A DNA stretch of 64,000 nucleotides from Microbulbifer taiwanensis. Lineage in GTDB: Bacteria > Pseudomonadota > Gammaproteobacteria > Pseudomonadales > Cellvibrionaceae. Each line of letters starts with the position of its first letter. Position 1 is the stretch's first letter. The translations under genes were made by a program, and so were the position numbers. Positions 17,418-26,431 of the stretch are shown piece by piece. Location of the stretch: assembly GCF_014904815.1 (NCBI RefSeq), contig NZ_JACZFR010000047.1, forward strand, positions 41,138 through 105,137, written 5' to 3'. The notes beneath the pieces were generated by a model that was not told where the DNA came from, made no database searches, and saw only the letters and a list, made by a program, of their open reading frames with translations.

Positions 17418-20400
17418 CTATCGCCCCGCGGCCGCGCGCAGCTCTTCATCGAGCCTGTCACTTTCCACCGAGCGCGGCTTGTGGAAGCGCCCCAGCCCCA
17501 GGTACACCACCGGTGTCAGGTAGAGCGTAAACAGCGCCGCCAGCCCCAGGCCACCGAACATGACCCAGCCGATGGCGGAGCGCGCCTCGGCGCCGGGGCC
17601 GCTACTCAGGATCAGCGGCAGGCCGCCGAGCACGGTGGACAGCATCGTCATGGCAATGGGCCTGAGGCGCACCTGCGCCGCTTCGGTGACCGCATCGTAG
17701 ACACTGTAACCGCGATCCCGCAGCTGGTCGGCAAACTCCACCAGCAGGATACCGTTCTTGGCCATCAGGCCGATCAGCATGACCAATCCTATCTGCGAGA
17801 ATATATTGACCGTGGTGTCGGTGAAATACAGGGCGTAAATCGCCGCGGCGAGGCCGAAGGGCACGGTGATCATCACGATGACGGCACTGCTGATACCCTC
17901 AAACTGCGCGCACAGCACCAGGAATACCACCAGCGCCGCGATGGCATAGGTCATGGCCACTTCCTGTGAACTCTCTTCGAGGGAATCCGCCTCGCCCAGG
18001 AAGACGATGCCGATATCCCCCGGCAGTATTTCCCGGGCCAGCTGGCGCAGGTCATCCACGGCACTGGCCAGCGGGTAGCCGGGCTCCAGGCCCGCACTGA
18101 TTTCGATGGCGCGACGCTGCCCGTGGCGATCCAGTTCCGCGGCGACACTCTCCTCGCGCAGGGTCACCATGCTCGACAGGGGCAGCAGCGCGCCGCTGTC
18201 GCTTTTCACGTAGAGGTTGACCAGGTCTTCCGGGGAAGACACCGTGGTGTTGGCGGTTTCCAGCATGATGGGCACCGCCTGGTCGCCCACATTCAGGTCC
18301 ACCACGTCGAGCCCGTCGACCACGGTGCGCAGTGTGGTGGCGATATTGTCCAGCGACACGCCCAGGTCCGCCGCGCGGCGGCGGTCGATTTCAATCGACA
18401 GCTGAGGCTGGGTGGGGCGATAGCTGATATCCGGCTGGTGGAGATGCGGCAGGCGGTCTTCGATGGCCCGCGCCATCTGTCGGGATGCGGTGTAGATGCG
18501 CGCGTAGTCATTACCCACCAGCGCCACCTCGATACCGCCGCCACCGCCGCGCAGGGACAGGCTGTTGGGGCTGCTGACCCGAATACGCGCACCGGGAATG
18601 GATTGCAGCGGGCCGAGTATCTCCTCGGTCAGCGCCTGCTGTGAAACGGCGCGCGCATCCCAGGGCGCCAGCGGCAGTGTGACGCGGGCGCGGTTGGGGT
18701 CGTAGCGGCCTATCTCGGTGAGAATATCGCTGCCGTCGCCGCGGGCCACCAGGGGCCGCACCACGTCTTCAATATATTCCGCCTGGCGGCGGATATAGTT
18801 CTGGCCAACGCCGTCCGGGCCCGTGGCATCCACACGGATCACACCGCGATCTTCCGGGGGCAGCAGCTCCTTGCCCAGTAACAGATAGAGACCGCCCGCC
18901 CCCACGGCGAGCAGCATGGCCACGGCAAAACTCAACCAGCCGTGGCGCAGGCAGGCGACCAGACTGCGCTGGTAACCGCCGGCAATGCGCGCGCCTATCC
19001 GCGCAAGGCGATCGTACACGGGGTTCTCGCGCGCTGCGCTGTGGTCGCGGGTGATTCTCGCGGTCAGCATGGGCACCAGGGTCAGCGCCACTACCGACGA
19101 CAGTGCCACCGCCGTCGCCAGTACCAGGCCGAATTCGCGGAACATGCGCCCCGCGGTGCTGGGCAGCAGGGCGATGGGTACAAATACACTCACCAGAACC
19201 GCCGTGGTGGCCAGTACGGCGAAGATCACCTGACGCGTGCCCAGTACGGCGGCGGCGCGGGCGCCCAGCCCCTGGCCGCGCAGGCGCTGGATGTTTTCCA
19301 GCACCACGATGGCATCATCCACCACCAGACCGGTGGCCAGCACTATGGCCAGCAGCGTGAGGATATTGATGGAAAAACCCATCAGCCAGATACCCGCCAG
19401 CGTGCCCACCAGGGCAATGGGGATGGCGGTGCTGGGCACCAGGGTGGTGCGGAGATTGCCGAAGAAGAGCCAGATGGCGGCGATGACGATCAGCACCGTG
19501 TAACACAGGCTGGTGACCACCTCTTTCACCGACCCCTTGATAAAGACCGCGCGATCTTCGGTGACGGTGATCGAGAGATTGTCGAATCGCTGGTTGAGGG
19601 CCTCGACGGCCCGGCGCACACCGGCGCTGATCTCGATGGTATTGCTCTGCGCCTGGCGCACGACACCCAGGCCGATCACCGGCCGGTCGTTCAGGTAGAC
19701 CAGCGACTGCACATCTTCCGGACCGAAAGCCACATGGGCGATATCGCCGATGCGCACGTCGCCATCGATAATGATGTCGCGGATCTGCTCCTCAGTCACC
19801 GTCGACGCGTCGGTGCGCACCAGCAGTTGCTGGTCTTCGGAATTGAAACTGCCCGAGGGCACGTCCAGCGGCGCCTGCTCGAGCGCATCGGCGACGTCGC
19901 TGACGGAGAGCCCGAAGCTCGTCAGGCGCAGTGGGTCCAGCACCACGCGCAACACCCGCTGGCGCTGGCCGTTGATGGGCACATCGGCGACGCCGGATAT
20001 CGAGATCAGCTCGGGAATGATGTCTTTTTCGATAATGTAAGTGAGTGCTTCGTCGCGCAGGCTGTCGCTGGTGACCGCCAGGTGCATGACAGGCTCTGGC
20101 CGGTCGGCCGCCTTGACCACCACCAGCTGTTCCACGTCGTCGGGCAGTTCCCGTTCGGCCTGGCTCACGGCCTCGCGCACGTCGGCCGCGGCGGTGTCCA
20201 GGTCTACATTGGAATTGAACTCGATATGGATGCGGAAATTGTTTTCCTCACTGGAGGACTCGATATGGCGAATGCCGGAGACCCGCGCCACGGCCCCCTC
20301 GACGATACTCGTCACTTCCGAGTCCATGGTCTCCGGCGATGCGCCGGGCATTTCCCCGCGCACGGACACTATCGGCACATCCACGTCCGGCAGCTCGCGC

Positions 20401-20573
20401 ACCTCCACCGCGCTGAAAGCGGCGATACCGGCGATGGCGATCAACAGGTTCAGCACCAGCACCAGCACCGGTCGGCGGATCGCCATTGAGGCCAGGTCGG
20501 CCCGACCGGCCTGCTGCGGGGCGCTGCCTGTGGAACTGTCCGCGGAACTGGCGGCGGTATGCTTGTCACTCAT
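17418..20573 (-). CDS. RND multidrug efflux transporter, inner-membrane subunit (HAE1 type)
   Basis: 1,051 residues, the normal size for AcrB/MexB relatives. A leading helix (LVLVLNLLIAIAGIAAFSAV) is followed by porter domain 1 (ELPDVDVPIVSVRGEMPGAS), a block of TM helices with ATGLVVDDAIVVLENIQR carrying the paired aspartates of the proton relay, porter domain 2, and closing helices including GLMAKNGILLVEFADQLRD. It exports drugs or other small molecules with protons, together with the adaptor encoded three bases upstream and an outer-membrane channel not in this window. The substrate cannot be inferred. Confidence 0.93.
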   Translation of the reverse strand: MSDKHTAASSADSSTGSAPQQAGRADLASMAIRRPVLVLVLNLLIAIAGIAAFSAVEVRELPDVDVPIVSVRGEMPGASPETMDSEVTSIVEGAVARVSGIRHIESSSEENNFRIHIEFNSNVDLDTAAADVREAVSQAERELPDDVEQLVVVKAADRPEPVMHLAVTSDSLRDEALTYIIEKDIIPELISISGVADVPINGQRQRVLRVVLDPLRLTSFGLSVSDVADALEQAPLDVPSGSFNSEDQQLLVRTDASTVTEEQIRDIIIDGDVRIGDIAHVAFGPEDVQSLVYLNDRPVIGLGVVRQAQSNTIEISAGVRRAVEALNQRFDNLSITVTEDRAVFIKGSVKEVVTSLCYTVLIVIAAIWLFFGNLRTTLVPSTAIPIALVGTLAGIWLMGFSINILTLLAIVLATGLVVDDAIVVLENIQRLRGQGLGARAAAVLGTRQVIFAVLATTAVLVSVFVPIALLPSTAGRMFREFGLVLATAVALSSVVALTLVPMLTARITRDHSAARENPVYDRLARIGARIAGGYQRSLVACLRHGWLSFAVAMLLAVGAGGLYLLLGKELLPPEDRGVIRVDATGPDGVGQNYIRRQAEYIEDVVRPLVARGDGSDILTEIGRYDPNRARVTLPLAPWDARAVSQQALTEEILGPLQSIPGARIRVSSPNSLSLRGGGGGIEVALVGNDYARIYTASRQMARAIEDRLPHLHQPDISYRPTQPQLSIEIDRRRAADLGVSLDNIATTLRTVVDGLDVVDLNVGDQAVPIMLETANTTVSSPEDLVNLYVKSDSGALLPLSSMVTLREESVAAELDRHGQRRAIEISAGLEPGYPLASAVDDLRQLAREILPGDIGIVFLGEADSLEESSQEVAMTYAIAALVVFLVLCAQFEGISSAVIVMITVPFGLAAAIYALYFTDTTVNIFSQIGLVMLIGLMAKNGILLVEFADQLRDRGYSVYDAVTEAAQVRLRPIAMTMLSTVLGGLPLILSSGPGAEARSAIGWVMFGGLGLAALFTLYLTPVVYLGLGRFHKPRSVESDRLDEELRAAAGR

Positions 20574-20576
20574 GGC

Positions 20577-21641
20577 TTACAGCTCCGCAAGGCTGCTGAC
20601 CGGCAGCCCCTCGCGCATGCGCTGGGTGCCCTCCGTCACCACAGATTGCCCCTCGCCCAGGGGCGAATCCACCAGTATCACCCCCTGCAGGCGCTGCACG
20701 ACGGTGGCGGGCACCCGCTTCGCCGCGCCCTGCTCCACCGCCCATACAAAGGCACCGTCGTTACCCCACTGCAGTGCCACTTCCGGCACCACCGGATAGC
20801 GTCCGGCGACCATGGTCAGGGTGACGCGGAAGCTCATGCCCGGGCGCAGCCGGTCTTCGCTGTTGTCCACCCGCGCGCGCACGGCGAAGGTGCGTGTCCG
20901 GGGATCGACACGGCTGTCGATATCCAGCACTTCTCCCCGATGTTCAGGACTGCCGTTGGCCCAGGTGGAAACCGAGACCGCCTGTTGTTCCTCTATCTGC
21001 CCGAGAAACAGTTCCGGCACCTGGAAGGTGACCAGCAGGCTGGTGCGATCATCGATGGTGGTAATCGCCGTGGAAGGGGCCACCTGGGCACCGGGGTCTA
21101 GATCGGTGATGCCGACAAAACCGTCAAAAGGCGCCTCCACAGAGCGGTAATCCAGTGCCACCCGGGCCCGGTCGAGGTTGAGTCGGGCGCGCTCGACCGC
21201 ACTGCGCGCGTCGTCCAGCGCGCTCTCGGTAATCGTGCCCGCGCCCTTGGTGCGCTGGTAGCGGCCGTGCAATCGCTCGGCGTCCTGCAACTCGACCCGC
21301 GCCAGCTCTAGGGCCAGGCGCTGGTCGCGGTCGTCCAGGCGCACAATGGTCTGGCCGGCCTCGACCCTGTCACCGGTCTTGAAGGCAACCTCCACGACTT
21401 CGCCGCTCACCTCCGGGTAGAGCGTCACGCTCTTGCCCGCCCGCGACGTACCCACCGCCTGAATCTGCACCCTGCGCGGCTGCCAGGTCACGGCCTCGGT
21501 CACCACCGCCTGCGGCGTGGACACCGAACGCGCCGAAACCGCGCTTTGCTCCGATTCGCAACCGGCGAGGAGGCTCAGGACGGCACAGACAGCGCCAAAG
21601 ACCGCGCCGCGGCAGAAATGCCCGGATATTACTGCTTTCAA
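20577..21641 (-). CDS. RND efflux periplasmic adaptor lipoprotein (MFP)
   Basis: 354 residues starting at TTG (21641) behind GGAG. LSLLAGC is a lipobox. The lipoyl/hairpin part shows VTLYPEVSGEVVEVAFKTGDRVEAGQTIVRLDDRD and the split second half SVEAPFDGFVGITDLDPGAQV; a beta-barrel and membrane-proximal domain follow. It links the RND pump to the outer-membrane channel. The pump gene begins three bases after its stop, so the two form an operon; no regulator gene is beside them. Confidence 0.9.
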   Translation of the reverse strand: MKAVISGHFCRGAVFGAVCAVLSLLAGCESEQSAVSARSVSTPQAVVTEAVTWQPRRVQIQAVGTSRAGKSVTLYPEVSGEVVEVAFKTGDRVEAGQTIVRLDDRDQRLALELARVELQDAERLHGRYQRTKGAGTITESALDDARSAVERARLNLDRARVALDYRSVEAPFDGFVGITDLDPGAQVAPSTAITTIDDRTSLLVTFQVPELFLGQIEEQQAVSVSTWANGSPEHRGEVLDIDSRVDPRTRTFAVRARVDNSEDRLRPGMSFRVTLTMVAGRYPVVPEVALQWGNDGAFVWAVEQGAAKRVPATVVQRLQGVILVDSPLGEGQSVVTEGTQRMREGLPVSSLAEL

Positions 21642-21764
21642 GGTGACTCCAGTCTACTCGAGGTGTCGATGCCAAAGGGGATGCTCCCAAGCTTACTGGT
21701 TCGCATTTGCGATTGCTATTGAGCGGGAATGCAAGACGCGTAAAGATATGTAACTTCCATTGCC

Positions 21765-22376
21765 ATGACACTGATAACGCGCTCGATCGGCTCCAGCGCC
21801 GAAGTCGCGGCGGCCGACAGCAGGAACAATACATTGCCTCAAAAGTACCTCCGCACTGGCCCCAACCAATCCGGCGGGGGATTGAAAATCACCCTGCTCA
21901 CACACCAGCGCGAACTCGACCGCAAGACCAATACCGGCGCGCTGGCCCTGCAGCTCTGCGGCGACCTGGTGGAGCGCCGGGTCTGGGCGCGCCGCGAACC
22001 GGACCGGGCACTGCTGGACAGCATTGAACGCGGCGAAGCCGCACTGGTTTACCCCACTGCGGAGTCGACACCGGCCCCGCCGGAAGACTTTGCACAGCTG
22101 ATACTGATCGACGCCACCTGGCAGGAGGCGCGCAAAATCTATAACCACAGCCCCTACCTGCAGACTGCACCCCGCGTGTCCCTCGAATCCGCCGCCTCCA
22201 GCTACCGCCTGAGACGCAACCAGCCGGATGGCGGCCTGTGTACCGCCGAGTGCGTGATCGAGATATTGCGCAGCCACGGCGAGGACACTGCGGCGGAGCG
22301 GCTGGAAGCGGCCTTTATGGAGTTCAACCTGGACCCCGGACTCAAGGCTGACAAGGGTAGGCATTCACCCGAATAG
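21765..22376 (+). CDS. DTW-domain protein, probable tRNA-uridine aminocarboxypropyltransferase
   Basis: 203 residues from the ATG at 21765. The first 35 look non-conserved, so the real start may be the TTG at 21882 (LKITLLTHQRELDRKTNTG). LILIDATWQEARKIYNHSP is the DTW motif (as DATW), and SSYRLRRNQPDGGLCTAECV is the second conserved block. The family adds the aminocarboxypropyl group of SAM to uridine 47 of tRNA (acp3U). The N-terminal zinc-cysteine motif of E. coli TapT is missing, as in a shorter subgroup. Stand-alone gene. Confidence 0.78.
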   Translation: MTLITRSIGSSAEVAAADSRNNTLPQKYLRTGPNQSGGGLKITLLTHQRELDRKTNTGALALQLCGDLVERRVWARREPDRALLDSIERGEAALVYPTAESTPAPPEDFAQLILIDATWQEARKIYNHSPYLQTAPRVSLESAASSYRLRRNQPDGGLCTAECVIEILRSHGEDTAAERLEAAFMEFNLDPGLKADKGRHSPE

Positions 22377-22420
22377 CCTTCCCTGTACAATACCGCGATA
22401 CCAATAAAAGCGAGCCGACC

Positions 22421-23344
22421 ATGCGCTGCAAAACCGCTCTGGCACTGCTGCTGGCCTTCTCCTCGATTGCCCAGGCGAAAGAGCTGGCAATCACCTTCGA
22501 TGATGCACCCAGGTCAGCCAATGGTTTTTTTGATGGCCCCACACGCGCAAAGACGCTGCTGGCAGAGTTGCAGAGGCACAAGATAGCGCAGGTGGCCTTT
22601 TTCTCGGTGAGCCAGAAGCTGGACCGGGAGGGCATGCAGCGACTGCAGGCCTACAGCGACGCAGGCCATATCATTGCCAACCACACCCATTCACACCCCG
22701 ACTTCAACCAGCTGAGCCTGCTGGAATACACGGACAACGTCGACAGAGCCGACGAGCTGCTGAGTGACTTCCCGACTTTCAGGAAGTGGTTCCGCTACCC
22801 CTATCTGAGAGAGGGCGATACCCAAGTCAAGCGGGACGGCATGCGGGCGTATCTGCAGGAAAACGGCTACCTCAACGCCTATATCACCCTCAACAACTAC
22901 GACTGGTATATCGAAACCCTGTTCCAGGAAGCGATCGAAAAGGGGCTGCATGTCGATATGGAAAAACTGAAAACTTTCTATATCGACGTAATCAGTGCGG
23001 GCGTAGACTACTACGACCAGCTGGCCGTGACTCACACCGGGCGCTCCCCCAAGCACATTTTACTCTTGCATGAGATGGATATTACCGCCCTATTCGTCGG
23101 CGACCTGGCCGATGCACTCAGGTCGAAAGGCTGGCATATCATCACCCCCGAACAGGCCTATACCGATGAGATCGCCGGCTACCGGACACAGGGCGTGATG
23201 AAATATAACCCTGGCAGAGTGGGCGAAATCGCCCGCGATAAAGGGCAGAAATCCAGGCTGTGGCACGAAACCCTGGATGAGGGCTACCTGCGCAAACGCT
23301 TTAAGGCCGAAGTTTTGGAGGAGAAAGAATCCGCGGAGTTTTGA
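22421..23344 (+). CDS. Exported polysaccharide deacetylase (NodB homology)
   Basis: 307 residues with a signal peptide (cleavage near SSIAQA, residue 19). NodB motif 1 is ITFDDAP with Asp27 and Asp28; motif 2 is HTHSH with metal ligands His88 and His92; RYPYLREGD is motif 3. The family removes N- or O-acetyl groups from chitin, murein or other glycans with a divalent metal. The C-terminal 60 residues are charged and not obviously part of the domain. Probably periplasmic; substrate unknown. Confidence 0.87.
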   Translation: MRCKTALALLLAFSSIAQAKELAITFDDAPRSANGFFDGPTRAKTLLAELQRHKIAQVAFFSVSQKLDREGMQRLQAYSDAGHIIANHTHSHPDFNQLSLLEYTDNVDRADELLSDFPTFRKWFRYPYLREGDTQVKRDGMRAYLQENGYLNAYITLNNYDWYIETLFQEAIEKGLHVDMEKLKTFYIDVISAGVDYYDQLAVTHTGRSPKHILLLHEMDITALFVGDLADALRSKGWHIITPEQAYTDEIAGYRTQGVMKYNPGRVGEIARDKGQKSRLWHETLDEGYLRKRFKAEVLEEKESAEF

Positions 23345-23380
23345 GCCGCGCCATAGCTTGACTGATTAAGGAGACTACAA

Positions 23381-23710
23381 ATGGAATTCATTATCCTGCT
23401 GATCGTAATCGTGGCCGTGCTGGTGCTGCCACTGAAAATGGCCGCGGCGATGCTGGGTGCACGCAATACCGGTGCCTTCCACTGCCTGTTCGCGCTGTTG
23501 TTGGCGGTCATTATCCAGCGCTTTGTCGGCGGCCTGATTCCCGGGGTGACCGAGGAATACGGCATGCTGATCACCATACCGCTGGCGGCCATCGCCTATA
23601 TGCTGGTGCTGGGAACCGGCTTCCTGAAAGCCGTACTGATCGCCATAGTCCAGGGTCTGATACTGATCGGCGCGACCCTGCTGCTGGGCACTTTGCTCGC
23701 GGCGGTCTAA
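23381..23710 (+). CDS. Small inner-membrane protein, unknown function
   Basis: 109 residues, very hydrophobic, with three or four helices (about 2-24, 33-50, 58-78, 80-107). AAGGAG precedes the ATG at good spacing. No enzymatic or binding motif is seen. It lies between the deacetylase and a secreted esterase on the same strand, with gaps under 50 bp, so they may be co-transcribed. Confidence 0.7.
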   Translation: MEFIILLIVIVAVLVLPLKMAAAMLGARNTGAFHCLFALLLAVIIQRFVGGLIPGVTEEYGMLITIPLAAIAYMLVLGTGFLKAVLIAIVQGLILIGATLLLGTLLAAV

Positions 23711-23756
23711 TCACCCCTTCCCTGCCAATAATTCCAGCATCAAAAAGGAGGCACCC

Positions 23757-24680
23757 TTGAAAAAAAATCTCATGCTATCGCTCCTGGCACTGCTTCTCGC
23801 CGGCACTCTCGCAGGCTGCCACTCCGGCGAGAGTCCAGGCGAGAGTGCAGGCGAACAGGAACGGGGCGGCCAGATTCCGCTGGACTTCCTGCCCGCACTG
23901 TATGGGGACTACTTCAAGCTGGATTCCCGGATAGTCGGGCGCCCCTACCATATCTATGTGCGCTTTCCCGAGGGCTACGACGAGACTTCGGACAGGCGTT
24001 ACCCGGTGATCTACCTGCTCGACGGCGACTCCATGTTCCCTATTCTCGCCGCCAATCATCTGTTCCTGCACTACGATGACCAGATACCCGAGGCGATAGT
24101 GGTAGGCGTCGCGTACGGCTCCTTCGATCCCAGCATCAACTATCGAGATGTCGATTTTTCCACAGTGAGTGCCGATAGAGAGCGCAGCGGCGGTGCCAAG
24201 AAATTTCATCGTTTTCTCGAGAAAGAACTGCTACCGGAGGTGGAAGATCGCTATCTCACAGACCCGGAAAGACGTATTCTTTACGGACAGAGCCGCGGCG
24301 GCTTTATGGTGCTCTACTCTGCGTTCATGTATCCGGATCTGTTCTGGGGCAGAATCGCCGGCAACCCGAGTTTCCTCCCAAACAAGGAACAGTTCTTCGA
24401 CAAGCCGGCTGAGGCAACCCGCGACGACCTGACTCTGGCTGTCGCCAGTGCGTCGGACGACCGATATCAGATAAAGATAACTTACGCCCTCGACTGGCAC
24501 GATAGTTGGAAAGAGCGCAGCAACGCCCCCTGGTCAATCAGGTTTTCCACCATACCTGGCGCCACTCACGCGGCCAACAGCACGGACATTTATCGCTTTG
24601 GCCTGCGGCAGATTTTCGCTGAGGAAATTCAGTCGGCTCGCGGAATGGCCGCCGAGGAAGCTTCCGCTTCCGCGCACTGA
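23757..24680 (+). CDS. Lipoprotein esterase of the Fes/esterase-D (alpha/beta) type
   Basis: 307 residues starting at TTG (23757) with AAGGAGG seven bases ahead. LAGTLAGC is a lipobox. YPVIYLLDGDSMFPILAAN, ILYGQSRGGFMVLYSAF (nucleophile Ser in GQSRGG) and a late GATHAAN with the likely catalytic His match the putative-esterase family that includes enterochelin esterase and esterase D. An imperfect repeat of SGESPGESAGE follows the lipid cysteine. Outer-membrane or periplasmic; substrate unknown. Its start context resembles that of the next gene. Confidence 0.83.
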   Translation: MKKNLMLSLLALLLAGTLAGCHSGESPGESAGEQERGGQIPLDFLPALYGDYFKLDSRIVGRPYHIYVRFPEGYDETSDRRYPVIYLLDGDSMFPILAANHLFLHYDDQIPEAIVVGVAYGSFDPSINYRDVDFSTVSADRERSGGAKKFHRFLEKELLPEVEDRYLTDPERRILYGQSRGGFMVLYSAFMYPDLFWGRIAGNPSFLPNKEQFFDKPAEATRDDLTLAVASASDDRYQIKITYALDWHDSWKERSNAPWSIRFSTIPGATHAANSTDIYRFGLRQIFAEEIQSARGMAAEEASASAH

Positions 24681-24762
24681 AATAATTCGTTGCGGCCGGC
24701 GTATGGCAGGGCGTATGTCCAGTGCGCATCGGGAAGCCAGCCGTTTACTCAAGGAGAGTTCA

Positions 24763-25419
24763 TTGAAAAAGTTACTCGCGCTCCTGTTTTCAGCCGGGTC
24801 ATTGGTCTCAGTGGCGGAAACCGTCCCATCGATGGCAGAGATCCCCGTCTCAGCTGAGAAGCCCTATGTATTCTTCTACCACGGCGCCATTGCGGAGGGC
24901 ACCAGGGAAAACCCGGTCTCGGAAAAGTACGGCGAATACGATTTCCGCGGCCTCAAGCGGGCCCTGGATTCGGACGATAACTACCTGATCGCCGAAATCC
25001 GCGAGAAGAACGTCAGCGTCGAGAAGCATGCGAAAAAGCTGGCGGAGGTCGTATCAATGCTACTTCGCAAGGGCGTTCCAGCGGAGAATATCAGTCTCGT
25101 CGGCTTCTCTCGAGGCGGTGGCATCGTCGCCACGGCGGCCGGCCAACTCGATAATCAGGACATTCGCTACGTCCTGCTGGCCAGCTGCCCAAAGAAGACC
25201 GACACCCCACACTGGCCGCCTTTCCGGGGCAGGCTGCTTTCAATGTACGAAAAAGACGACCTGTTGGCGGGCTCCTGTGCCTTTCTCACCGAGGGACCCC
25301 GGACGGTGAACGAATTCAAGGAAATTGCACTGGAATCAGGTCTCGGCCACGGCGAGTTCTACCGCCCGCAGGAGCGCTGGCTGGAGCCCGTGCGAGCCTG
25401 GATTTCACCAGGCAATTGA
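24763..25419 (+). CDS. Exported alpha/beta hydrolase-like protein
   Basis: 218 residues if it starts at the TTG at 24763 (KKLLALLFSAGSLVSVAE, a signal peptide), placed five bases after AAGGAGAG. An in-frame ATG further upstream would overlap the previous gene and spoil the signal peptide. ISLVGFSRGGGIVATAA contains a GxSxG nucleophile elbow, and YVFFYHGAI and GHGEFYRPQERW fit the oxyanion strand and late His. The domain is small; substrate unknown. Confidence 0.72.
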   Translation: MKKLLALLFSAGSLVSVAETVPSMAEIPVSAEKPYVFFYHGAIAEGTRENPVSEKYGEYDFRGLKRALDSDDNYLIAEIREKNVSVEKHAKKLAEVVSMLLRKGVPAENISLVGFSRGGGIVATAAGQLDNQDIRYVLLASCPKKTDTPHWPPFRGRLLSMYEKDDLLAGSCAFLTEGPRTVNEFKEIALESGLGHGEFYRPQERWLEPVRAWISPGN

Positions 25420-25555
25420 AATGCACTTCTCTCGCAACAAATTAGGCGCAAATCTCTTGGAACGGCAGTCACGGTTCCGAGACAGAGTTTGTTACAGCAG
25501 CTCAAACAGTAAGCTGCGGTCAATAATCAGCTGATTGCAACAAGGAAAATGCAAT

Positions 25556-26326
25556 ATGAATAGGTTCCTTCTCGCCCTTTTGGTCGCACCATTGTCCAAC
25601 CTCTGCGTTGCGACACCCGAAATAAAAGGCACACCCCAGGACCTGCGCGGCCTCCTTTATCCGACAGCCAACACCGTCACCATCCACGGCAGTGCCGAAG
25701 AGAAAGCCTATTCTGACCGCGCCATCGTCAGCCTGGTGGTCACCACCGAGGATAAACAACTGGCCGACGCCATTGCCGGCAACAGCACTTTGCGCGACAA
25801 ACTGACTCGCGCCCTGAGTGGCGCCGGCATTCCGCAAGAGGACATCAGGAACTCCAAATTCTCTTCCTCCCCCCAGTACAGCTGGCTGGGCAAGGCACCG
25901 AGCAGTTACAAAGTCATCAACCGCGTGGCGATCACTATAGAAGAAGAGGGCCAGCTGGAAGCCATAGCCCGCCTGGCCGACCAGAATGAGGAAGTGGAAC
26001 TGTCGGATACCTCTTTCGAGCATTCGCAGGAACAGGCATTCAACAAGAAAGTAAAATCCCAGGCCCTGGCGCGTATCATGGAGCAGAAGGCGGATTACGA
26101 GCAGGTACTGGGCGTAAAACTGAGTCCTATCGGAATCCGCACGAGCAACATAGGCCACCGGGCAACCCGAGGGGCCATGGCTCTGGAGGAGGTGATCGTT
26201 ACCGGTGCGCGCAGAGCGCGGGATGACTACGCATCGCAATCACTCGAGTCATCGGCACGGGCATCGTCATTTGACGAAATCCAATACGAGGCCGAGTTGT
26301 TGGTGGACTTCAAGATCCAGCCATAA
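25556..26326 (+). CDS. SIMPL-domain (DUF541) exported protein
   Basis: 256 residues from the ATG at 25556, preceded by AAGGA. The signal peptide is MNRFLLALLVAPLSNLCVAT. The SIMPL pattern is clear: TVTIHGSAEEKAYSDRAIVS, then VTTEDKQLADAI, and YKVINRVAITIEE. Family members form periplasmic or outer-membrane oligomers of unclear stress-related role. Odd: a segment LEEVIVTGARRA (about residues 213-224), characteristic of the N-terminus of TonB-dependent receptors, is inserted before the last strand, followed by an Arg/Ser-rich stretch. Confidence 0.82.
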   Translation: MNRFLLALLVAPLSNLCVATPEIKGTPQDLRGLLYPTANTVTIHGSAEEKAYSDRAIVSLVVTTEDKQLADAIAGNSTLRDKLTRALSGAGIPQEDIRNSKFSSSPQYSWLGKAPSSYKVINRVAITIEEEGQLEAIARLADQNEEVELSDTSFEHSQEQAFNKKVKSQALARIMEQKADYEQVLGVKLSPIGIRTSNIGHRATRGAMALEEVIVTGARRARDDYASQSLESSARASSFDEIQYEAELLVDFKIQP

Positions 26327-26431
26327 GCAACAGCCAGGTGATCATGACCGCCACCGGTCAAATTGGACATAATAACCTGCGCGCCCGTAAGGGCATGCTT
26401 CCCGCACACCTATTTACTTGCACCCGGACAG

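Noticed and set aside
18942..20489. Long open frame opposite the RND transporter
   Set aside because: His/Gln/Asp/Gly-rich shadow of a high-GC gene, with no start context or family.
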